From positions 59,007 to 123,006 of the forward strand of contig DIRJ01000038.1 of the NCBI GenBank assembly GCA_002427505.1: DNA of 64,000 nt. Direction: 5' to 3'. This stretch comes from Mageeibacillus sp. UBA5439. GTDB taxonomy: Bacteria > Bacillota > Clostridia > Saccharofermentanales > DTU023. Within the stretch, counting starts at the first letter, position 1, and each line of letters opens with the position of its first letter. Shown one piece after another: positions 51,232 through 59,049 of this stretch. Position numbers and translations under genes: made by a program. Under the pieces are notes generated by a model that worked only from the letters and a program-made list of their open reading frames with translations, ran no database searches and was not told where the DNA came from.

Positions 51232-52266
51232 TTACTCTTTTCTGGACAGTGCCAGACGGGTGACGAAGCGATGCGGACGAGCCGGAATTTCCATCTGATT
51301 CAAATCACCCACTAAAAACAAATCGTTTTCAGGATGATAAAAGGCAAATGATCCGGTTGTTCCGACATGACCGAGCAGGGAGCCTTTTCCCATAAAAAAC
51401 GTATCGATTGTTCCCAAGGCTATCTTCATGTGACCTCCGCCATAGCGGACAGGGCGCATGGATGCCTGCAGCTTGCGATATTCTTTCAGGAGGGCAAAAC
51501 TTTCCTGTTTAAATAACTGATTATTGAAAAATGCCTTCAGAAATATCATGAGTTCTCTGGCAGTGGTCACGCCGCCGCCACTGGCACCAAAGCTCCTGAT
51601 AGCATTAGGGCGCGCTACCCTTTTCTCATCCACGTAGATAGCAGGAACGAAATCCGCTTCGCTGGCCACCAGATAAGTATGATCAAGCCCCAGGGGCTCA
51701 AAGATCATGCTGCGATATACATCCGCTACAGGTCTGTCAGTTACAGTCTCAATGATCCGGCCCAGGATATCAAAATTAATATTTGTGTAGTGGGCGCCGG
51801 CTGTGCGCGGACGGAAATGAGCAGTCAGCGACTTCGTCATTTCCAGCAGCTGGTCAAAACTGTAATAAAAATCTTCCCTTTCCATCTGCTGCTTAACTTG
51901 CCTGCCTTCACTCAAATAATCCGGCAGCCCGCTGCTCTGAAACAAGAGGTCATAAATTTCCAGCTCCTGAGAATATTCTTTACCTTTATAAACATGCAGG
52001 CCATCCAGTGTCTCTGCAGATAAGTAGCGGCTTAGCTTGTCTTCTAACTGCAGCCGGCCGCCTTCCATCAGTATCAGAACAGTTGCAGTCGTAAATAGTT
52101 TGGTGATACTGGCCATCAACAAAGGAGAATCCTGGTTTTTGCCACCATATCCCTGTGTTTTACACATGCTTCCTGCCTGATTTTCGATCAGATAAACGGC
52201 TTCATGAATTGCTTTGGAATCCGTTACTTTTTTGAAAGCCTTGTTGGCGAAAACTGCTTCGTCCAT
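51232..52266 (-). CDS. Serine hydrolase of the beta-lactamase/penicillin-binding (class C) family
   Basis: 344 residues. Active-site SITK (SxxK; ~52-55), the second motif YTNINFDILGRI (YxN; ~162) and HVGTTGSF (HxG; ~307) are all in place. No signal peptide or lipobox, so it seems cytoplasmic. It could be a D-aminopeptidase, esterase or transacylase more likely than a true beta-lactamase. Single gene between CDGSH and T-box. Confidence 0.82.
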   Translation of the reverse strand: MDEAVFANKAFKKVTDSKAIHEAVYLIENQAGSMCKTQGYGGKNQDSPLLMASITKLFTTATVLILMEGGRLQLEDKLSRYLSAETLDGLHVYKGKEYSQELEIYDLLFQSSGLPDYLSEGRQVKQQMEREDFYYSFDQLLEMTKSLTAHFRPRTAGAHYTNINFDILGRIIETVTDRPVADVYRSMIFEPLGLDHTYLVASEADFVPAIYVDEKRVARPNAIRSFGASGGGVTTARELMIFLKAFFNNQLFKQESFALLKEYRKLQASMRPVRYGGGHMKIALGTIDTFFMGKGSLLGHVGTTGSFAFYHPENDLFLVGDLNQMEIPARPHRFVTRLALSRKE

Positions 52267-52432
52267 ATCATCCCCTTAGTACATATAATCTGTTATCTCA
52301 AAAGCTGAATATTCAGTTTATCTTCTTCCCATGACTTTACACTCTAAAGGATCGGATAAAAGCTATAGATATATATGTTACCTGAACTAAGACAGGCAGA
52401 ACAGATGAGCTCTTTTTGTTTGTTGAGATATT

Positions 52433-52461
52433 TTGACAGCTTCCGTGAGATCAGCTAAAAT
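52433..52461 (+). promoter_or_regulatory. Promoter of the pheST T-box transcript
   Basis: TTGACA (52433-52438), 17-nt spacer, TAAAAT (52456-52461): near-consensus sigma-A promoter, which would start the RNA ~10 nt before the T-box stem I at 52475. Confidence 0.85.
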
Positions 52462-52474
52462 TCTCCGTAACAGC

Positions 52475-52712
52475 GTTGATGAGGAAGCAAAGTAATCCCA
52501 ACACAGGCACCGCCAGAGAAAGACAGACGCGGCTGGAATCTGTCTCCGGTGATCCGGATTACCATTCACCCCCGGAGCTGCCGTTCAACAGACGGCCGGC
52601 GGAATGCCGTTAAACTTCATGAGTGGCGGATGGAAACGAAGACTGTGCAGATCCGCAACCTGGGTGGTACCGCGATGATTCGTCCCATGGAATATTTGTT
52701 CCGTGGGATTTT
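52475..52712 (+). ncRNA. T-box riboswitch (Phe, UUC specifier)
   Basis: Leader of pheST that senses uncharged tRNA-Phe. Stem I closes with GTTGA (52475-52479)/TCAAC (52585-52589). GTAATCC pairs with GGATTAC, CACCG with CGGTG, and AGACAGA with TCTGTCT around the GGCTGGAA distal loop after the AGAGA bulge. The specifier loop then gives TTC at 52565-52567 followed by A, as expected for phenylalanine. The T-box TGGGTGGTACCGCG is at 52661-52674. The terminator stem GTCCCATGGAA/TTCCGTGGGAT (52682-52709) with T-tract follows. Uncharged tRNA-Phe should favour the antiterminator. Confidence 0.92.
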
Positions 52713-52774
52713 TACTTTAAAAAAAGATAAAGAACTCAGTGGCTCCGGGCCGCTGAGACGAAAGGTAAGAAAAT

Positions 52775-53812
52775 ATGTTGGAAGAACTAGTTAAGGTAAG
52801 AGAGGACGCACTGGCTGCCGTTGCCGGTGCAGCTGACCTCAGCTCGCTCGATGAGGTCAGACAGTCCTTGCTGGGGCGTAAAGGTTTAATCACGGAACTT
52901 TTGAAAAGTGTCGGAAAAAGACCGGCAGATCAGCGTCGCAGCTTCGGGCAGGACACAAATCAGATCAAGAAAGAAGTGACAGAAGCGGTGGCTCAGAAAG
53001 AAGCGGAGCTGCTGAGTACTGCTTCCCTCTTCAGCAAGACAGTTGATCTGACAGTACCCGGGATCATGCCGCCAAGCGGCAGCCTGCACCCCATAACACA
53101 GATGAGCTACGATCTGAACGATGCCTTCCGCTCACTGGGTTTTGAAGTCTACCGTGAGCATGAAATTTCAAGTGAGCTCTATGCTTTCGACTATCTGAAT
53201 TTCCCTCCGGATCACCCGGCGCGTGAAACAATGGATACTTATTGGCTGGCCGGGTCAGAAAATGAGAGCGGTGCCGGGCGTCTGGCCCTGCGTCCCCATC
53301 TGACCGGTGCTTCTGTGCGTTACCTGCAGCAACATGGTGCTCCGGCCCGTTTCGTGTATCCGGGACGAGTTTACCGCAATGAGACGACCGACGCTAACCA
53401 TGAGCGGGCTTTTTACCAATATGAAGCCCTGATCGTTGAGAAAGATTTTTCCTTCGCTTCCGGTCAGCTCTTTGTCCGGACAATCCTGTCGAAAGTTTTC
53501 GGGCATGATGTGCCTGTGAGAATGAGAGCCGGATTTTTCCCCTTTGTTGAACCCGGATTCGAAATTGATATGCAGTGTCAGGTTTGTCTGGGTAAAGGCT
53601 GCCGTACCTGCAAGCATGTCGGCTGGATTGAGGTTATGCCGGGAGGCGTCCCCCACCCTAACGTACTGAGAGCAGCGGGTCTTGACCCTGATGTGTGGAG
53701 CGGATTTTATATTAATATCGGTCTCGACCGGCTGGTAATGATGCGCTATGGTATCGACGATGTCCGTTTGATGCACAGCGCCGACCTGCGTTTCCTCGAG
53801 CAGTATAAGTAG
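52775..53812 (+). CDS. pheS: Phenylalanyl-tRNA synthetase alpha subunit
   Basis: 345 residues, class II synthetase subunit that activates phenylalanine. Coiled-coil N-terminus (~1-85), motif 2 region YPGRVYRNETTDANHERAFY (~191-210) and motif 3 NIGLDRLVMMRYGI (~316-329). A four-Cys cluster CQVCLGKGCRTC (~267-278) before the HPN motif occurs in some PheS proteins and may bind zinc. ATG at 52775, 20 nt before pheT; controlled by the T-box upstream. Confidence 0.96.
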   Translation: MLEELVKVREDALAAVAGAADLSSLDEVRQSLLGRKGLITELLKSVGKRPADQRRSFGQDTNQIKKEVTEAVAQKEAELLSTASLFSKTVDLTVPGIMPPSGSLHPITQMSYDLNDAFRSLGFEVYREHEISSELYAFDYLNFPPDHPARETMDTYWLAGSENESGAGRLALRPHLTGASVRYLQQHGAPARFVYPGRVYRNETTDANHERAFYQYEALIVEKDFSFASGQLFVRTILSKVFGHDVPVRMRAGFFPFVEPGFEIDMQCQVCLGKGCRTCKHVGWIEVMPGGVPHPNVLRAAGLDPDVWSGFYINIGLDRLVMMRYGIDDVRLMHSADLRFLEQYK

Positions 53813-53832
53813 GATGAAAGGAGCTGATTAAA

Positions 53833-56286
53833 GTGAAATTATCATTGAATTGGATTCGTGACTATATAGATTTGCCAAAAGATCTGGACATATCACAGCT
53901 AGCCTATGATCTGACCATGAGAACCGTGGAGGTTGAGGGTGTTGAAGCCACGCATGAACTTCTGGACGGTATTGTTGTCGGCAGAATCATCTCCGTGGAC
54001 AAGCATCCCAATGCAGACCTGCTGAGAGTTGTTTTAACCGATGTAGGTCAGGAGGAAGCCCTGACTATCGTCTGCGGCGGATCTAATCTGGAACCCGGTC
54101 AGCTGGTAGCTGTAGCTGTGCCCGGAGCTATGGTTCGCTGGCACGGTGAGGGTGAACCGGTTGAAATTAAGCCGGCCAAGCTGCGCGGCATCAAGTCCTA
54201 CGGCATGATTTGCAGTGCCAGTGAACTGGGTCTGGAAGATCTCTTCCCTCACGCTGAGACAGAAATTATGGACCTGTCAGAGTTCAAGCTAACAGCCGGA
54301 ACGGCACTCGCCCGGGCTCTGGATATGGAAGACTACATCCTGGAAATCGATAATAAATCCATGACTAACCGGCCGGATCTCTGGGGGCATTACGGCATCG
54401 CCCGTGAACTCGCCGCCATCTACAATCTGGAACTGAAAGCACCGGAAGCTTTTGACCTGCCTGCCGGTGTTGGCGGCTACAGCGTTGATATCAAAGCGCC
54501 CGAAGACTGCCGCCGCTATGTCGCCGCCGTTTATGAAGGCGTCGAAAACAAAGCCGCTCCCTTCTGGATGCAGCAAAGACTCTGGTCTGTCGGACAGCGG
54601 CCCATCAACCTGCTGGTTGATATCAGCAACTACGTCATGCTGGCCACCGGCCAGCCTACGCACGGTTTCGATGCCAGTCACGTTAACGGAGGCATCATAG
54701 TCCGTCATGCCCTGAAGGGCGAGAAACTGGAACTTCTGGACAAGCAGGACCTGACTCTGACAGAAGCGGATCTGGTCATCTGCGACCACGGTGGTCCGCT
54801 GGCCCTGGCCGGAGTTATGGGCGGAGCCCGTGATTCGATTCTGCCTGATACCAGGAGCCTGGTTCTGGAAGTTGCCAACTTCCAGGCCCGGCAGATCAGA
54901 AGGACCGCCACACGCTACGACCACCGCACGGAAGCATCAACCCGCTTCGAAAAGGCCATCGATACCCAGCGTGTCGATCAGGCAGTCGCTCTTTCCGACC
55001 AGCTGATCCGTGAACTTATGCCGGAGGCAAAGCTTGTTGCTTACCAGGATACTTATCCGGTAAAAACTGAAGGCGCCCGGATCGGAGTCAAGCGCAGTTT
55101 TCTGGCACGCGGCCTGGGGCGCGAGATTCAGGCGGATGAGATCGAAAAGCTGCTGACACCGCTCGGTTTTACACTGGAACAGGCAGACGAAGATAGGCTT
55201 GAAGTCAGTGTACCTTCCTGGCGTTCGACCGGCGATGTTTCTATGAGTCACGATATTCTGGAAGAGATAGCCCGCATGATCGGCTATGAGAATTTCGACT
55301 TTGTCGCCCCCGGCATCAAGTTGGAAGCAGCTGTCAATCAACCGGTCGTAGAACTTGATCGGACCATCCGGGAATATCTGGCTCATCGCTGTGGCTTCCA
55401 CGAGATTTTCACCTACCCCTGGATCGACGATACCTATATCAAAGCTGCCGGACTGAATCCTGAAGGCCATCTGCAATTGGCAGCTCCTCCGGCACCGACA
55501 CAAAGCCGGCTGCGCTCATCGCTGATACCGGGTCTCCTTGCCGCTGTACAGAAAAATTTGCGCTTTAGGGAAGCCTTCCGGCTCTTTGAACTGACCGAGG
55601 TCTTCCGCCCGGCAGCAGTCCGGGTGGAGGGCTCTCCCGAGCTGCTGCCGCTGCAGGAACGCTATCTGGGAGCTGCTCTGGTCGCCCCGGATTCCTCAGA
55701 AGCTTTCGAACTGCTCAGAGAAGCCCGGGGTGTAATTGAAGCACTGCCCCGTTACTGCCATGCTGAAAAGCTCAGTCTGCGTCCTGTCGGTTCGCCAGCT
55801 GCCGGTCAGGCACCGGCCTGGGCCGACAGTAATGGCTGGCTGGAAATATTGGATCATCACAGCAATCTGATCGGACATCTGGGTCTGGTTTCTCTGCAAA
55901 CCATGTCAGATGTTGACATAAAACATTCTCTGGCTGTCTTGTTCGAACTCAATGTCGAGAAATTACAGCCCTTCAGCTCCAGATCCAACACTTATGAGTC
56001 TCTGCCCCACTACCCCTTAGTGGAAGAAGATCTCTCTCTCCTGATGGACGAGAATGTTAGCTGGGAGTCCCTGCAAAAGGCCGTTCTCAGGCAAGAAGGT
56101 GTAAAAGCTGTCAGCTTCATGGAGGAATACCGCGGCGAGCAGGTACCTGAAGGCAAAAAATCGGTCATGCTCCGTTTTTGGATGGGTTCTGATAAAAAAA
56201 CCTTAAGTTCTGAAGACATCGAGAAGCGGACAAAATCCATCATCAAAGCTCTGAACAAGGCAACGGGCGCAGAAATCCGCCAGTAA
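53833..56286 (+). CDS. pheT: Phenylalanyl-tRNA synthetase beta subunit
   Basis: 817 residues from a GTG start with AAAGGAG 9 nt upstream. Order of parts: N-terminal SLNWIRDYIDLPKDLD, tRNA-binding (EMAP-like) domain ~40-150 (VGRIISVDKHPNADLLRV, IVCGGSNL), B3/B4 editing domain (~200-375), B5 domain (~405-475), a catalytic-like core (~490-690) and the C-terminal FDX-ACB domain (LPHYPLVEEDLSLLMDE, ~718-734). Typical length. Ends at a strong terminator. Confidence 0.96.
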   Translation: MKLSLNWIRDYIDLPKDLDISQLAYDLTMRTVEVEGVEATHELLDGIVVGRIISVDKHPNADLLRVVLTDVGQEEALTIVCGGSNLEPGQLVAVAVPGAMVRWHGEGEPVEIKPAKLRGIKSYGMICSASELGLEDLFPHAETEIMDLSEFKLTAGTALARALDMEDYILEIDNKSMTNRPDLWGHYGIARELAAIYNLELKAPEAFDLPAGVGGYSVDIKAPEDCRRYVAAVYEGVENKAAPFWMQQRLWSVGQRPINLLVDISNYVMLATGQPTHGFDASHVNGGIIVRHALKGEKLELLDKQDLTLTEADLVICDHGGPLALAGVMGGARDSILPDTRSLVLEVANFQARQIRRTATRYDHRTEASTRFEKAIDTQRVDQAVALSDQLIRELMPEAKLVAYQDTYPVKTEGARIGVKRSFLARGLGREIQADEIEKLLTPLGFTLEQADEDRLEVSVPSWRSTGDVSMSHDILEEIARMIGYENFDFVAPGIKLEAAVNQPVVELDRTIREYLAHRCGFHEIFTYPWIDDTYIKAAGLNPEGHLQLAAPPAPTQSRLRSSLIPGLLAAVQKNLRFREAFRLFELTEVFRPAAVRVEGSPELLPLQERYLGAALVAPDSSEAFELLREARGVIEALPRYCHAEKLSLRPVGSPAAGQAPAWADSNGWLEILDHHSNLIGHLGLVSLQTMSDVDIKHSLAVLFELNVEKLQPFSSRSNTYESLPHYPLVEEDLSLLMDENVSWESLQKAVLRQEGVKAVSFMEEYRGEQVPEGKKSVMLRFWMGSDKKTLSSEDIEKRTKSIIKALNKATGAEIRQ

Positions 56287-56296
56287 AACTAAAACT

Positions 56297-56329
56297 CCGC
56301 CTGCAACTGGTGTGCAGGCGGTTTTTTTT
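56297..56329 (+). terminator. Terminator of pheST
   Basis: A perfect 9-bp stem CCGCCTGCA/TGCAGGCGG with a 7-nt loop, 11 nt after the stop, is followed by eight T. Confidence 0.95.
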
Positions 56330-56372
56330 CTTTTTCCCATTTGTCAAAGCTGAATAGGTTAGAATAATAACA

Positions 56373-56697
56373 ATGAAGAGTAAGATTAGCAAAAATATTG
56401 CGATCGCTTTTGTCGTTGGCCTATTATACTTTATCTTTCTCGTGCCCATGAGCCGCTTATGCCACCGACAAAAAGCAGCCTAAATAAGACCTGGTCATTT
56501 ACGACAGCCGAAGTCTGATCAAGTACATCCTGATCATGCTGTATACATCTTTCACCGCCGCCACAGGCGTCAGCTTTGCTATGCTGCTGTTTGCCGGGGT
56601 CAGCCCGGCAGACAGCATCCTACAGCTGTTCATGAACAATTTTGATAGTAAAAAACAACAGACAGCACTAATTCTACTCAGGACCGGCCCAGACTGA
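56373..56697 (+). pseudogene. Decayed small membrane-protein gene
   Basis: Two hydrophobic coding-like pieces lie between two terminators. The first is 36 codons from the ATG at 56373 (start MKSKISKNIAIAFVVGLLYF, stop 56481-56483). The second, in another frame from ~56488 to 56697, has a membrane-like stretch (LIKYILIMLYTSFTA) and a fairly soluble end (TALILLRTGPD). No single frame joins them: stops occur in all three frames near 56480-56520. Either two tiny ORFs or a two-TM gene broken by frameshifts. No homologue is recognised. The region 56287-56740 holds nothing else apparent. Confidence 0.4.
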
Positions 56698-56708
56698 AAA
56701 CGCACACT

Positions 56709-56737
56709 AAAAAAGCACCCCGACCGGGGTGCTTTTT
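56709..56737. terminator. Bidirectional terminator before the 5'-nucleotidase gene end
   Basis: AAAAGCACCCC and GGGGTGCTTTT form an 11-bp stem with a 4-nt loop, flanked by A and T on the two sides. It lies just past the stop of the 5'-nucleotidase on the minus strand. Confidence 0.9.
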
Positions 56738-56740
56738 AAA

Positions 56741-58672
56741 CTATGCTGTTTTTCTCCGCTGTTTTCTGCGTTTAATTCTTTTGACAATAAATCTGATGAG
56801 GAGCACAAGCAGGACTAACAACAGGATAATTACCAGCAAAATTATAATGCTGGTCAGGTTCAACTGCCTGAAGATTCGCACCGGGTTCTTACTGTCATCC
56901 AGAACTTTCCGATTTTGCGCAGCAGAATATTCGGCAGGGATGGTCGGCACGCCATCGACTTGATCGAATGACTGCAGATAAGAGGCTAAAGCGTACCATT
57001 CCTTTGCTTCATTGCCTGCCTCATCATGGATAATCAGCTGATTAAGGTCCTCAACCACATTGCCGGCTGCATCTTTCAACTCCAGCGACAAAATCCCTTT
57101 CGACATATCTGTAACCGCACCCAGCATTTGGGCTGAATAAAGGTCAGCAACCACCCGGTAGAGCTTGGCGTCATCTATCTCGATCAGCTCACCTTGTTCT
57201 CCGATCAGCTTCACATCGGTTGCCCGGTTAAGAATTATTCTATTAGGGTTGAAAGTATAGCTTAGTCCGGCAGAGTACAACTGGGCTGATTCAAAGATTG
57301 GCGTGATTGAAGCGTCAATCTCGGCTGCAGTCTTAAGTTCTTTGCCTGTAAGGTAGACATTGGCCAGCGGATAGCCGGGAATTCCATCAGGGCCTGTTCC
57401 CAAAGACATGACCTCATAGATGTCGGAAATTGTTATGGGGCCTTCCTTAAATGCTGCCCGGATGATCCCGACAGGAACGATGGCCACATCTACCGGAATA
57501 TAATTTGCTCCTTCCGCTTCCTTGACACCGTGAATTAAGGCATCTGAGATCAGATTTCCCATGGCCTGGTCAACTTGATTTTCATTCATTTCCCGCAGAC
57601 CGGTGTAAGTATAAGGGCTATAGGCCACTATCTGATCAAAATCTTCAAAACCGTAGTCTGCTAAAAAGTCATTTACATACTCTCTGTATTCACCGATTTT
57701 TTCGAGAGTTTCAGGATCCGCTTTGATGTTTTCATCGATCGGGATTAGCTGGTAATCGCTGCTGCTCCAGCTGCCGTCATCATTCTGTATCAGGTCAATC
57801 CGGCCAAAATGTTCACCGTACTCACCGCAGCTGACAATATATGTATTATTCGAAGTTACGATCGGTTGCTCCAGCAAGCTATGGGTATGGCCGCTGACAA
57901 TCAGATCGATTTCCGGTACTTCTTTGGCCAGAATTTCATCTTCAGAATTCTTCGGGTCATCCCAGGTGCCGGAATGAGACAGACAAATGATAATATCAGG
58001 CTTTGCCTCTGCCTGGATCTTAGCTACAGTAATCTTGGCCTGCTCCACCATATTCTTGAAAACAAGCTCACTATTGGGTGCACAGCTATCCGCATCTGCT
58101 CCCAGACCGCCGAAAACAGCAATTTTAACATCATCTTTTTGTAGAATCAGGTATTCCGCGACACCAAAATCCTCCATGGTTGCCTGCAGCAGTTTGGCAT
58201 TAGCACTGACAGAATTGGCAAAATCAATATTAGAGATCACCATCTTCGGCAGTCTGTCGCCACTCTTCATCGCAGATTTCAGCATTTCAGCCAGACCACC
58301 GCTGCTATAGTCAAACTCATGGTTACCCAGGGTTACAACGTCATAGCCCATAAAGCCCAGCATCCTCAATTCGATAGCCTGCTCAGCAAAGACAGTCTGA
58401 TATAAGGTTCCCATGGAAAAATCGCCGCCGTCAACCAGCAGCGTATTCTCTTTAGCACTAACCTCATCGATGATGGTTTTAATCTTGGCAAAACCGCCGA
58501 CTTCATGTGTCTCACCATTAAGTTCATACGCTTTGCTATCAACATAGGAATGCATATCATGAGAAAAAAGAACCGTCAGTTCTTTGGCTGGATTGTCCGC
58601 TGCCACTGCCGTTGGTACAAAGAGCAGCAAAACAATAATTAATGATAAAAACAGTGATGTGAATTTCTTCAT
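56741..58672 (-). CDS. Surface 5'-nucleotidase/metallophosphoesterase with C-terminal membrane anchor
   Basis: 643 residues. Signal peptide (~1-25, ending VPTAVAAD). The metallophosphoesterase domain has LFSHDMHSYVDS (~34-45), DGGDFSMGT, LGNHEFDYSSGG (~116-127) and SGHTHSLLEQ (~258-267). The UshA-type 5'-nucleotidase C-terminal substrate-binding domain follows (~350-560). A final hydrophobic span (~604-628) and a basic tail (KRIKRRKQRRK) anchor it to the membrane. It should split nucleotides or other phosphomonoesters outside the cell, giving nucleosides for the importer at 44-49 kb. GAGGAG before ATG. Confidence 0.9.
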   Translation of the reverse strand: MKKFTSLFLSLIIVLLLFVPTAVAADNPAKELTVLFSHDMHSYVDSKAYELNGETHEVGGFAKIKTIIDEVSAKENTLLVDGGDFSMGTLYQTVFAEQAIELRMLGFMGYDVVTLGNHEFDYSSGGLAEMLKSAMKSGDRLPKMVISNIDFANSVSANAKLLQATMEDFGVAEYLILQKDDVKIAVFGGLGADADSCAPNSELVFKNMVEQAKITVAKIQAEAKPDIIICLSHSGTWDDPKNSEDEILAKEVPEIDLIVSGHTHSLLEQPIVTSNNTYIVSCGEYGEHFGRIDLIQNDDGSWSSSDYQLIPIDENIKADPETLEKIGEYREYVNDFLADYGFEDFDQIVAYSPYTYTGLREMNENQVDQAMGNLISDALIHGVKEAEGANYIPVDVAIVPVGIIRAAFKEGPITISDIYEVMSLGTGPDGIPGYPLANVYLTGKELKTAAEIDASITPIFESAQLYSAGLSYTFNPNRIILNRATDVKLIGEQGELIEIDDAKLYRVVADLYSAQMLGAVTDMSKGILSLELKDAAGNVVEDLNQLIIHDEAGNEAKEWYALASYLQSFDQVDGVPTIPAEYSAAQNRKVLDDSKNPVRIFRQLNLTSIIILLVIILLLVLLVLLIRFIVKRIKRRKQRRKTA

Positions 58673-58785
58673 CTACAACTCCTCCTGCTCAGGCGCTATT
58701 GCTACTTGCTCCTCTACTATACCCGTTCCGGACAGCAGAGTGGCAGTAATCATTAAAAATATCCGCAAGATCGGGAGTAGCTTAT

Positions 58786-59007
58786 TTAGTCCCGGCTGTC
58801 CCCGGTCTCCTCGGGGATAATCGCATCATTCAATTTTTTGAGCAGTTCGTCGGCATCAAAGTCATACCGGGCAGCTATACTCTCAATTGAATCAAACAAG
58901 TGATCACAGAGGATACACTTGCCCGGCGGATCATAGCTCCGGAAGACTTGCTCGGTCTCCCCGTATTTATAAACAACATCCAGAGGATTCATGTCTTTAC
59001 TGATCAT
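58786..59007 (-). CDS. DUF1858-type small redox-disulfide protein
   Basis: 73 residues matching the DUF1858 pattern: ISKDMNPLDVVYKYGETEQV at the start, the CxxC motif CILC (~31-34) and an ending ARYDFDADELLKKLNDA. Such proteins are seen in anaerobes beside hybrid-cluster and other redox proteins, and the CxxC may be a redox pair or metal site. The role is unknown. It lies 42 nt after the EAL-domain gene and is probably co-transcribed. Confidence 0.8.
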   Translation of the reverse strand: MISKDMNPLDVVYKYGETEQVFRSYDPPGKCILCDHLFDSIESIAARYDFDADELLKKLNDAIIPEETGDSRD

Positions 59008-59049
59008 GGGTGGGTCCCTTTCTCAATCATCGCCGCAGTATCCGCTCAG

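Noticed and set aside
52549..52794. Plus-strand 81-codon frame before pheS
   Set aside because: It lies across the T-box, specifier, antiterminator and terminator and has no protein-like composition.
56243..56449. Minus-strand hydrophobic 68-codon frame
   Set aside because: It begins inside the small plus-strand ORF, runs through the pheST terminator and into pheT. Hydrophobicity comes from T-rich DNA.
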